A DNA stretch of 11,775 nucleotides. Origin: Isohypsibius dastychi (taxonomy: Eukaryota; Tardigrada; Eutardigrada; Parachela; Isohypsibiidae). Positions 1 to 8,663 of this stretch are shown in pieces. The notes under the pieces were generated by a model. The model did no database searches, was not told the DNA's origin, and was given only the letters and a program-made list of their open reading frames with translations. The position numbers were made by a program, and so were the translations under genes. The DNA lies in assembly GCA_034696485.1 (NCBI GenBank), contig JAQIWT010001233.1:1-11775 (forward strand), read 5' to 3'. Every line of letters starts with the position of its first letter. Positions within the stretch are counted from its first letter, which is position 1.

Positions 1-13
1 TACAGGTAACAGG

Positions 14-552
14 TTAATCAAACTCGATAAAATGCCCCTCTGAAATCTGAATCCTTCGCAATGGTTTCGCTTTCGTGCAGATATGCTGCTCGTCTTCCGA
101 TATCCGAATCCTCACAGGGTCAGATGTTGAGATATCAAAGCATCCAAGTTTTCTCTGTAAGAACACATTGTTTTTCAACGAAAACAAAAGCATGGGCCAC
201 TGACTTACGATTCACTTCATCTCTCCCTGCAACGCAACGGCAAACATCGTTGTTTTGCTGAGACTTCTCCAATTTTATTGCTGGTTTGCCTAGAATTCAT
301 TGGCTACAATTAGTTTACGGCAGTTTTTTAGAAATCTAGAGGCTTACCTTTGAATATGCTCACGGCAACCGTTTGTTTATCTATCCTTTTCCACACTGTT
401 CCAATCTCCCACGATCGCATTCGTCTCGATAGATTCCGAATGAAGAATGGGAAGAAATATTTCGCTGATAATTTTTCGTGGTGGATCAACGGCCTTGAAC
501 ATGCTCATAGAAAGGAGATATGGAAGAAACGAAATAAGTAAGGAATGCAAGT
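14..552 (-). CDS. 3' end of an unrecognised spliced protein-coding gene, apparently frameshifted
   Basis: Three exons were read by hand on the minus strand: about 552-348, 289-209 and 156-14 (TAA at 16-14). The introns are 58 bp (347-290, donor GTAAGC, acceptor TTCTAG) and 52 bp (208-157, donor GTAAGT, acceptor TTCTTACAG), typical nematode sizes, and the phases match across both joins. The spliced frame reads FKGKPAIKLEK, then VNQRKLGCFDIS, and ends GHFIEFD. The upstream exon has a good acceptor (TTATTTCAG at 553) and a coding-like frame containing SMSMFKAVDPPRKII and NAIVGDWNSVEK. That frame stops at TAA 379-377 unless one base near 385 is skipped, after which it continues IDKQTVAVSIFKG. This could be a pseudogene, a sequence error or a wrong exon model. 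No family was recognised. The 5' end is unresolved. It is divergent from the SLC26 gene. The alternative that all of this is chance is weakened by the two clean, phase-compatible introns. Confidence 0.55.
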
Positions 553-559
553 CTGAAAT

Positions 560-840
560 AACGGCTCGATGTGAAGTGAGAGTGAAACAAGGCAGGCAGC
601 TTCGGTTATGGCGGGTATCCGTGGTAGCCGGAAAATTGCCAGAAAAGCAGAAAAAGTATGGATAATATCCACAGAAAACCCCAACATTTTCCGGTCGTAA
701 TTTTTCGACACTGTGGTTTTTTTGTGGCTTATGAATATCTGGCTGCGGTGGAAAAAAAGCCAGATATTTCTCGAATGAAAATTAACCACATTTCTGTATA
801 TCTTCTGGTTTCTGATAATTGCCACAAAATTTCTGAAGTT
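560..840. other. Low-complexity, hairpin-rich stretch, probably intronic to the minus-strand gene
   Basis: This stretch lies between two coding-like segments of the minus-strand gene. It contains a perfect 11-bp inverted repeat (734-744 and 758-768, 13-nt loop) and a repeated TTGCCACA (819-826, 839-846). Two minus-strand frames are open through parts of it, so coding content cannot be excluded. The AT-rich, repetitive composition favours an intron or an old small repeat insertion. Confidence 0.35.
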
Positions 841-959
841 GCCACACAGTTCCCAGTATTTCCCGTACTTCATCGGAAAAAACTCAGAATCAGTGGGTTC
901 AAGAATCCTCCGGGAATGTTCAGAAGGGATAACACCAATTTCATTGACTACAGTATTAT
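841..959 (-). CDS. Candidate upstream exon of the minus-strand gene
   Basis: After a possible acceptor (GAACAG ending at 960) the minus strand reads a coding-like segment including VNEIGVIPSEHSRRILEP and FFPMKYGKYWELCG. The frame stays open to about 505, but between about 840 and 560 it runs through low-complexity, hairpin-rich sequence that looks more like intron. I could not choose a donor that joins this exon to the one starting at 552 with good consensus, so its link to the gene at 14-552 is an inference from orientation and position. The function is unknown. Confidence 0.3.
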
Positions 960-1433
960 CTGTTCTTTATTCATTAATATCAATTAAGACTTCGTCAAAA
1001 TTTTCTGAAATCTTCATGGCTAAACAGAATGATTTTTTACAAATTATCTCTGGCTTGCTTTATTTACAGAACTTCAAATCACCCGATAGAAAAACCGCTT
1101 TACAAATACATATGCTATACTTTCCATGCAAAGCACTTGGATATACAAATAAATAACAAGAGGGAAGGAATAAAAATCAATGCTGGAAATACTGTAGAGA
1201 GCTCGTCAATCGTTGGAAGAACTGACGGACGGATTTCTAAAGCGCCAGTTGCCCGGTCTGCATTTACCCCCCATCCTCCACATTTTCATTCGACTAGTTC
1301 CAAAAGTGCGCCCACATACTGTAAACGCAGGAGGTTCACAGCGCTTATTTTCACAGCCGCTTTTTCCCAGCCCAAAAAACCACTCATCATAATTACAACG
1401 ACGATAAATTAATTGTCTGTTTTTTCCAAACAG
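960..1433. promoter_or_regulatory. Divergent intergenic region, probable promoters of both flanking genes
   Basis: This AT-rich stretch separates the minus-strand gene from the plus-strand transporter. Open frames here have unconvincing composition and no splice support, so I treat it as non-coding. Bidirectional promoter use is inferred from the divergent layout only; no specific transcription-factor site was identified. The missing 5' exon(s) of the minus-strand gene could also lie here, for example a hydrophobic minus-strand segment after the acceptor-like TATTTCCAG near 1180. Confidence 0.3.
1421..1433 (+). promoter_or_regulatory. Possible trans-splice (spliced-leader) acceptor of the SLC26 gene
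   Basis: A pyrimidine-rich tract (TGTCTGTTTTTTCC) followed by AAACAG ends at 1433, 35 bp before the ATG at 1469. Nematode mRNAs commonly receive a spliced leader at such a site shortly upstream of the start codon. The bases just before the AG differ from the strong TTTCAG consensus, so this remains a candidate. Confidence 0.35.
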
Positions 1434-1468
1434 TTTGACCTTTTTTGAAATTGGTCAATTTCCGGAAA

Positions 1469-4400
1469 ATGGATCAGGATGAGAGCGCTGAGGATCCGTC
1501 GGATATTCAACCGCGTTTTTTTCGAACACCTTCATCGGATTTAATTCCATCTGCATCGGCTTCCGGCGCCGCCACAACAAAGTTCTCCGAGAAAAATGCT
1601 AATCGACGTCCGTCGATGGATTTATCAATTCGAAAACGGATAACCAAACAAGCCGCGTCACCTGAACGCAATTCACCGCCGGAAGTGACCGGTGGATATT
1701 TGGACAAGGATGTGGAATTAGGAGAAGAAATTCGGGTTTTTGAAGTTGCGAAAAGTGATGAGTTATTAAGGGAGATTAAAGCGGATGACGAGGAAATTGT
1801 TCGATTTGGAGGACCTTATACGGTTCAAGATCTGAAAGATGATCTGCACGGACTCTGCACAATAAAGTATGAAAATAAGAGGATAAATTAAAATTTCTTT
1901 ATTCGCATTTTCAAAAGTACATTCCGTTGTAGAATATTTCCTTTTGCTAGGGTTTGAAAATCTGGGTTCTCTTCAAGTTTTATTTTCTTGTTGGTAATGA
2001 ATTCAAATCTGCATTTGAAGAAGCAGAATAATTTGAGCAGAAAAATTGATTGATACTGTTTTTTTCTGGACTATAATTTACTACTATATTTTATCAACTA
2101 GAATATATTTTGAATTTGCAAAGATTTTGAAAATTAAGTAGAAGGAAAAAAATCTGGGAGAAAGAGAGCGTCACTTGGGATAACTGATCGAGTTAAGGAA
2201 TATTTGAACCTGACTGTGAGTGCGCGAGACGCGTTTCATCTCGTTCCGTTGTGTGCTTCATGTGGGACTTAATTGGCAGTTGGAAAATGAAAACGCATTG
2301 AAGAAGATGTTAAATCACATTGATTTTTCCTTCTTTTTATGCAGAACTCTCCAAAGAAAGCTCCCAATCACATCTTGGCTACCCAAGTATTCCCGCACCG
2401 ACCTCATCGGGGATTTATTGGCGGGCCTAACTGTCGGATTAACCGGTTCGTTTCAAATGAGATGTATCACAAAATATGTTCAGATCACAATAAAATCGAA
2501 AATTTGTGAAAAAAGCGAAGTCAAAGTCGAGGCGTAAATTTGCAAATATGTACGATGAATTCAGAAACAATGAAAAAATTGATGAGCAGCAAATATTTTG
2601 ATATGTTCGGAAAACCTTCTACTTTACAGGATGAATGCAAATTGATTCAGATTTTAGTTAAAAACTCTGATCATTTTTGATTTATTAAACCAAAGTTGTG
2701 TTGGATGATTTACGTTTTTCAAAATTCTTCTCAAAATTAAATTATTACAGATTGAGCAATTTATTTTCAGTTGTTCCTCAATGTTTGGCCTACGCGCAAA
2801 TTGCGGATATCAAATTGGAGGTGAGGATTTACTTTTATTTGACATGTTATCTTTGACAGAAAAAGGATGACGTTGAGAAATAAGGAATGAGGCGTTTAAT
2901 GATGCTTGAATAAAAGTGTCGTTTGTCAAAATTAGTACGGACTGAATTCGGCTTATATGGGATGCTTTTTGTATGCCCTCCTGGGCACATCGAAGGATGT
3001 CACTGTCGGCCCAACTGCCATTCTATCATTATTAACTGGTGCATTTATTCGCCGTGATAATGGCCATGAGGGAGAATGGGCTATACTCCTCTGTTTCTTC
3101 GTCGGATGCTTCCAACTGCTCATGGGTTTTCTTAGATTAGGTAAGACACTCTTAAATCAATAACCAACAATATATTTTCAAAGTGTTGAAGAAAACAAAC
3201 TTTGCTCTAAAGATTACAAACATTTGGATATACTATTTTCAATGCGTAAGTTTCTTCAAGGCACGTCAACCTGCAATCTTTAGTACTGGATAGGACCAAT
3301 ACGAGCAGTATTGATAAACCACGAAAGAAATGTATTATCCAAATTTGAAAACGTATATTTAATATGACCTGAACTGTTTGGCCAGATTTTACTAATTTTT
3401 TGTTTAACTCAAAATTCATCAGGATACAAGGACTTCGAATACAAATGCATGTTTTTTGACTCTCTAAGATGAAATAATGAAATATTTATGTCCCCGGAAA
3501 AACGTTTGATTCTCTCTGGATCGTGGGAATGTTGCGCGCAAACATTTTTCATCCCGTTGAAAGAGCGATTGAGAGTAGTTTCATTCATCACTCACCAACG
3601 GCTTCTCTACATCTCTGAGAAATGAAATTTCATCCAAAGACGCACGCCGAATGCCGAGAGGCACTTGAATGAAGCAAAAGATTTTCAAAAAAATCGATCA
3701 TTTCCAAACAAACCTCGCGCAAATAAAATCGATTTTCTCACTTATTCCGATCGAAAACAAACATCAGCATTTCTTTATGTATTTTGCAGGATTTTTAATC
3801 AATTTCATCTCAACGCCGGTGGTGAGCGGATTCACTCAGGCCGCTGTTGTGGTCATCATATTGAGTCAGATTAAAAATATGATGGGAATCAGTTTCGGTT
3901 CGGCGAAAGATAATGTCCCACAAACTCTTTATGGATACTGGACAAAACTCCCAAATACAAAGTAAGCAAGCAGTAAGTTTTATCAAGAAAAGAACAAAAA
4001 ACATCCAACACAAGCAGGAAATTTCATGAGTTTATGTTTTCTCTAGAAAGTAAATGTTGTAACTGAAGCTTTTGGTGAAAAACACATTTTAGAGAAATTC
4101 AAATTGAGAAACTGATATTTTCCTTGTGGATTCTGAAGTGAATTCTGTGCAATTTTTAAAAACGTGCCCTGTGTAAATGCTGTGCTGTTTTTATTGCAGC
4201 GGATGGGACGTGCTGATGGGGTCAATCTGCATAACTCTCCTGCTGCTAATGCGAGAAATGAAAATGCCGGCTTGGAAGGCGCAGAACGGAAGTAATTCCC
4301 TTCCGCCCAAATGGTGGAGGATTCTCAAGGAAACGATCAGACTCATTTCCGTTTGTAAGAGACTAATTCCCCTTCCTTTTCAAAACAAATCGCACCCCGG

Positions 4401-6018
4401 TCATCGGAGTCTTAATCTCTCGATATCAGCTTGAAAAAGGCAGCCTGTTTAGAACAAAGAACTTTTAACTGAGAAATAGATTCAAAACGCTTGTTTTCGA
4501 GAAAAGCTTAATTTTTAGGGTTATTTAGTTTTCTGATATTTTCAATGTTTTCAGCTCGATATGCAATTGTGGTGATTGGTGGGACAATCTTCCAATTCGT
4601 CCTTGAACAGTACAACATTAGAGTCCTCAGCGTAACAGGTCACGTCGAAGCTAAAATATCAGCTCCCAAACTACCCGACTTTAACGTGGACGGATTCAGT
4701 TTCGGAGAGATCCTTAGTCATTTCGGGTCGGGTTTAGTGATGGTGCCACTTTTGGGCACGATGGAATCCATCGCCGTCGCCAAAACATTTGCCCACAAGT
4801 TCCGTTATAATATTGATACAACCCAAGAATTCCTCGCACTCGGCACGGCTAATCTCGTATCATCCTTTTTTGGATCGTATCCGGTTACCGGTGCTTTCAC
4901 CAGATCTGCTCTCAATGCTGAAAGTGGAGTTCGCACTCCCTTGGGCAATGTGGTCACCGGTAAGATGAGCCCTATGTTTACATTAGCATGAGCGCAAAAT
5001 CAAAGCCATTTCTCTTGGAATGAATACGCAACTTTTAAAAACACTGAGGTCTTCTTGGAAAACGCATTTTTTTGTGAAAATATCCTGTTTGAATTTTTGA
5101 AAAGTAAACTCAGAGTATTTGTGTTTCAGGTTCATTTGTTGTCATGTCGATTCTTTCACTCGGACCACTCTTCCAATACATTCCCAAAGCCGCGTTGGCA
5201 GCAGTCATCATTTGCGCCTGTCTCACCATGTTCGATGTGCAAATCTTCAAGGAGCTATGGTATATCCGGAAATCCGAGTTATTCCTCTTGATTCTGACGA
5301 TGGTGTCATGTTTGTTATTGCGCGTTGAATATGGCCTCATCATTGGCCTGACTACATCACTCCTCATGCTCATCTACCCAATGGCTCGACCCTCCGTCAT
5401 CGTCACTCACCGACGTCGTCAGCTCTCGACTCTCGACCGCTTGGATGATTTTAAAGTCAATGTCATACCCCAGGGTGCCATTTTCTTCCCGGCTGCCGAG
5501 TACTTGAAGGTACGTGACAAAAATATTCAGCCACTACTTGATGCAAATAATCAGCAAGCGAAGACCACACACTGTATATGGCAACCTTAGACTTGCTACA
5601 TTGCGATCCGATCGGTGTGCAAAAGAATCATTTGTTTATTTCTTTCTTGCAGGAGATCTTTAATGACGACCTATTCACCGCTCCCGTCATGGCTCGATCT
5701 GGTCCGCGAGAGTCCTCCGCGCAAACTAATGGCGCACTGATGACAGCTCAGCATCAGGGCGATGAGACCAGAGAATCGCTTGCGCCGATTATTTTCGATG
5801 GCATCCATTTGACCAGCTCGGACTATTCGACACTGAGAGCGCTGCGAAGTGTGTACATGAACTGCAAGGCCAATCATCGCGATATCATTTTCATCAACAC
5901 CGCACAAGAAATACTCGAGCTAATCAACCCATCGACAAAGAAAGCAGTGGTGGTGGTGGAAAAGAAGAAAACGGATGAGGATGCTTCCATACCGTTGAAT
6001 AATACAACGACAGCATGA
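1469..6018 (+). CDS. SLC26-family anion/sulfate transporter, SLC26A11-like (nine exons, 743 aa)
   Basis: Exons: 1469-1866, 2345-2445, 2771-2820, 2936-3140, 3790-3961, 4200-4354, 4555-4959, 5130-5509, 5653-6018. All introns are GT-AG, every phase matches, and the total is 2232 nt. The product is a multi-pass membrane protein expected to move sulfate, chloride or related anions at the plasma or lysosomal membrane. Order of parts: hydrophilic N-terminus (1-140); family entry motif LPITSWLPKYS then GDLLAGLTVGLT; VPQCLAYAQIA at 168-178; GTSKDVTVGPTA at 200-211; ESIAVAK at 431-437; the anion-site segment TGAFTRSALNAESG at 472-485 with the conserved Arg477; IPKAALAAVII; and a C-terminal STAS domain (about 603-722) with DGIHLTSSDYSTL. 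Resemblance is strongest to human SLC26A11, recalled as about 606 aa; the difference is mainly the long N-terminus. The ATG at 1469 follows a candidate trans-splice acceptor. C. elegans relatives are named sulp; I cannot assign which. Confidence 0.93.
3141..3789 (+). other. Intron 4 of the SLC26 gene, longest of the gene (649 bp)
   Basis: The donor is GTAAGA at 3141 and the acceptor ATTTTGCAG ends at 3789; the join restores codon GGA in FLRLGFLINF. No convincing exon, RNA gene or mobile element was seen inside it. A short snap-back around GTTGCGCGCAAAC (about 3531-3543) is too small to call a structured RNA. Confidence 0.8.
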
Positions 6019-6064
6019 AGTTTTTGTCTTGTTGCTCATTATTATCGATGTTCTGGGTAGCCAA

Positions 6065-6089
6065 GATGATCTCATTCAATGAGATCATC
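6065..6089. repeat. Perfect 25-bp palindrome just downstream of the SLC26 stop
   Basis: GATGATCTCATT at 6065-6076 is followed by a single C and then its exact reverse complement at 6078-6089. It begins 47 bases after the stop codon, so it probably lies in the 3' UTR. In RNA the loop would need to open by a few bases. No AATAAA was seen nearby. It could be a UTR hairpin, a dimeric protein-binding site or a relic of a small insertion. Confidence 0.8.
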
Positions 6090-7466
6090 TCATTGATGTT
6101 AAATAGTGCAAATAGCAGGTATTTGACTTGTCCAGAATAGCTGGATGAACGGTTCAAGCTCTGAAATTCTGAAAAATTCCGGATGATTCACCAAATGTGA
6201 ACTCTGATACAGTACAACGACCGTAGTGCTCGACAGTGTCGTACATGCGCATCGTCAAGATGGCGTTGTCGTTGAGATTCATGAAATATTTCAAACTGCT
6301 CAGTAAGAAGTTCAGACCAAGTTAAGAGCCCCGGTCCATGTTTGAATTACATGAATTCATATGAACATCCTAGTTAGCTGTGACTGTGATGGTGTCTCAC
6401 GGTGAACTCAGCATCTATCATAGGTGAACTAACTTGAGTACAGTATGCCGATTCGAACAACATAGAGGTGCTCTTCAAAAGCTCGACCACGTTTCTCGGG
6501 CACAGCCGATACATGACATAAAACAACTTTGCTGATATTGCGGCCTCACAGCGACGTGCAACGCTCACCCACGGATCATGCCCCATAGCTAATGTGGTAC
6601 CGTACCATAATTCGTACCACCATTGGTACAAAGAGGTTCAGATGAAATAACGCAGATAAAACAGAGTAGCTGGACGGAGGAAAAAGCACAACTGTTTTTG
6701 GAAAATGCGCACAGCAGGAGGTGAGTATTGGGACCAAATCAAACCTTGTCGCGCGACGGTTGATACGTTTCTTGTTCCAGTAATTATATGCTTAGTCAAC
6801 TAACTCCTTGTGTCCGAGCAATCGCCAGAACAGAATAACAGCTTACGTAGTGTACCAGGGCACTCATACGCGTACGTGGTCAAACCTCCAGCCTGAACAA
6901 GTACTTCTTTGAAACAATGCTAGACATCGTCAACGCTCGCCCGAGCTCGATGACGAGTGTACTGCACCACCAGATCACCCAGTGCCACTTCCACAGAGCT
7001 TTCTACAAACCTCGCGACACATTCCAATCTTGTTGGCCGGAATCACGGTCCACAAAAGTTCCGAATCAATCGCGTGAATACTGTACATCTTCTCGTATGC
7101 TTGATGGGTCATTGAAACTGGAACGGTCTACCCGGCAGAATGTCGAACACTGTGCAACCGTGCCTACACATGTTCCTGTTATCAAATGTTATACAACCGC
7201 TGAATGTCTTCGTAAAAGGTAATGTCTGCCGCGATATGTCTGTTCAACTGATGAGGATTAACCTAGCCCGATACTTGGTAGCAACCAACGGAAAATAGTC
7301 ATGTACAGCCATGTTGTCGTACCGAGAACCCGTTCTGCGGACTGTGGTCGTTTTGTTTTTGTCTGGCCCGATAGAACCAAGTTTCGGCGCTGGCCCCACA
7401 TGGTTTCAAACCCAGATACGCTCTTGCAAAACCAGATGCTGGACTCGCCGGTTTTCTATTTCAATC
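6090..7466. other. Gene-poor sequence with no recognised gene
   Basis: Open frames of 60-100 codons occur (plus strand 6917-7222 and 7301-7561; minus strand 6374-6631), but none has a family motif, good splice signals or natural composition. The 7301-7561 frame runs into the foldback element. A cluster of GGTAC/GTACC motifs sits at 6594-6629, including the inverted pair GTGGTAC (6594-6600) and GTACCAC (6614-6620). Minus-strand fragments between 7220 and 7080 look weakly coding but are interrupted by stops, so this may be a decayed mobile element. Confidence 0.4.
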
Positions 7467-7469
7467 TTA

Positions 7470-7851
7470 CAAGCAAGGTGCTCGTCGCTTGGAATGGTCA
7501 AAACATAAGCCGTAACTCCCGAAACATAGAGAATTTACTGAAGGATAATATCAGTGACTAAAATGATGCGGAATAAAATCCCTGGCACAGTTATGAATTA
7601 TTGAAAAATCACGTTTTTCGGGCAGACACGTAAGAGCAGCGTCAGTGATGAGTCACCTGCCTTTTTCTGTGATCAATGACGTCAAATCTACGTTTCACAC
7701 TCAAAAAGTGACTCTTTCAAAAATTCATAACTGTGCCAGGGATTTTATTCCGCATCATTTTAGTCACTGATACTATCCTTCACTGAATTCTCTATGTTTT
7801 GGGAGTTACGGCTTATTTTTTGATCATTCCAAGCGACGGGGACCTTGCTTG
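7470..7851. mobile_element. Foldback / MITE-like element, 382 bp, with TTA target duplication
   Basis: The left arm (7471-7606) and right arm (7715-7850) are inverted copies with 9 mismatches in 136 columns counted by hand and no gaps; weaker similarity continues inward to about 7619 and 7702. The termini are CAAGCAAGG and CCTTGCTTG. Both sides are flanked by the direct repeat TTA (7467-7469 and 7852-7854). No transposase frame lies between the arms; the roughly 80-base centre is unrelated sequence. A non-autonomous inverted-repeat element fits best. A 3-bp TTA duplication is typical of PIF/Harbinger (Tourist) elements, while a TA duplication (Tc1/mariner) is also compatible. Confidence 0.75.
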
Positions 7852-7854
7852 TTA

Positions 7855-8028
7855 GTTCTATCTCTGTCAACGGTATGCAGAATATTCTATTATCCCATCA
7901 GGATTATAAGAGTTGATCACTAAGAAATTCGGCATTATTGAGTTGCAATGGTTGCGGAGAGGGCAGGTGAGGGGATCACAACAAAAGGGATAGAAATAAG
8001 AACGGTTCGATTATGTTCGTTTCGACAC
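7855..8028. other. Short spacer between the foldback element and the 5S inverted repeat
   Basis: These roughly 170 bases hold no recognised gene. A B-box-like GGTTCGATT occurs at 8004-8012 without any tRNA cloverleaf around it. Confidence 0.5.
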
Positions 8029-8205
8029 AGAGAGATTGATTGATAACTTGGTTGGTTCCGACAGCACCGCCGCTCTGCTTAGAGTACGTATTCAAAAGTC
8101 ACAAGCGATGCAGATGAGTGAGTTTGTTCAACTCATCTCTAATGAGTCAGGTGGCAGAGTGCGAAGATGGCGAACATGCCGAAGACTTTATTTCTGGTAG
8201 CTGTT

Positions 8206-8324
8206 GCCTACGACCATACCACGTAGAATGCTCCCGATCCCGTTCGATCTCGGAAGATAAGCTACGTCGGGCCTGGTTAGTACTTAGATGGGTGACCGCT
8301 TGGGAACACCGGGTGTTGTAGGCT
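8206..8324 (+). rRNA. 5S ribosomal RNA gene, copy 1
   Basis: The 119-nt sequence begins GCCTACGACCATACCACG and ends GGTGTTGTAGGCT, with the terminal helix I pairing GCCTACGAC to GTTGTAGGC. It contains GATCTCGGAAGATAAGC and GGTTAGTACTTAGATGGG, corresponding to the internal Pol III control region (boxes A and C) conserved in animal 5S RNA. A T7 run follows at 8327-8333. It is transcribed by Pol III from the internal promoter. It differs from copy 2 at one base (C at 8273). Confidence 0.97.
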
Positions 8325-8326
8325 TC

Positions 8327-8333
8327 TTTTTTT
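8327..8333 (+). terminator. Pol III terminator of 5S copy 1 (T7)
   Basis: An uninterrupted run of seven T residues lies two bases beyond the 5S gene end, the standard RNA polymerase III stop signal. Confidence 0.85.
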
Positions 8334-8370
8334 CGTCAAAGCATTACCTGTGTTTTTTCCGTTGTGTACA

Positions 8371-8499
8371 TAAATATCAGGAGTGATTAATCTAGTCCAT
8401 AGCTGATATTCTCAATCTGAATAAAAAATTTGTGGCAGAATTCGAATGTTCTTTACCAGAAAATGTGAAAATAGATTTGTTATGGAAATAAGAACATGC
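8371..8499. other. Spacer between the arms of the 5S inverted repeat
   Basis: This AT-rich spacer of about 130 bp lies between the two convergent 5S genes. No gene, spliced-leader RNA or other RNA was recognised. The exact edges are uncertain because arm similarity fades gradually. Confidence 0.6.
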
Positions 8500-8536
8500 G
8501 ATTTACATATGGAAAAAAGCAGGTGATGCTTTGACG

Positions 8537-8542
8537 AAAAAA
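8537..8542 (-). terminator. Pol III terminator of 5S copy 2 (T6 on the minus strand)
   Basis: Six A residues on the plus strand give a T6 stop on the minus strand, two bases after the end of the 5S gene, in the same position as in copy 1 but one T shorter. Confidence 0.85.
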
Positions 8543-8544
8543 GA

Positions 8545-8663
8545 AGCCTACAACACCCGGTGTTCCCAAGCGGTCACCCATCTAAGTACTAACCAAGCCC
8601 GACGTAGCTTATCTTCCGAGATCGAACGGGATCGGGAGCATTCTACGTGGTATGGTCGTAGGC
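8545..8663 (-). rRNA. 5S ribosomal RNA gene, copy 2, convergent with copy 1
   Basis: The 119-nt minus-strand gene is identical to copy 1 except for one C-to-T transition (GGGCTTGG in place of GGGCCTGG, plus-strand base 8596). The helix I ends, internal control region and T-run terminator are all kept, so it looks functional. Its 65-bp upstream flank (8664-8728) is also conserved with copy 1 apart from one base. The two 3' ends face each other about 220 bp apart. Confidence 0.97.

Larger units (their letters stand above)
8029..8370. repeat. Left arm of the large 5S-bearing inverted repeat
   Basis: This arm matches, in reverse complement, about 8500-8841. The core 8141-8324 differs from 8545-8728 at only 2 of 184 positions with no gaps. 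The outer part (8029-8140) is clearly homologous but more diverged, with small indels. The inner edge fades around 8340-8370. The core includes 65 bp upstream of the 5S gene, which points to duplication of a 5S unit with its flank. Confidence 0.9.

Noticed and set aside
1029-1412. 127-codon open frame upstream of the SLC26 gene
   Set aside because: No family resemblance; Lys/Thr/Pro-rich low-complexity composition and no splice support.
6440-6465. tRNA B-box-like GTTCGAATC on the minus strand
   Set aside because: The T stem needs two G-T pairs, and no acceptor stem, A box or anticodon arm can be drawn upstream.
6917-7222. 101-codon open frame on the plus strand
   Set aside because: Cys/Ser/Thr/Arg-rich composition with no motif, no splice or promoter context. 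It could be a chance frame or a decayed element.
8206-8324. 5S copies as parts of a 5S-derived SINE
   Set aside because: The whole 119-nt gene with terminal helix and terminator is intact, and no tail or unrelated SINE body follows; both look like real genes.
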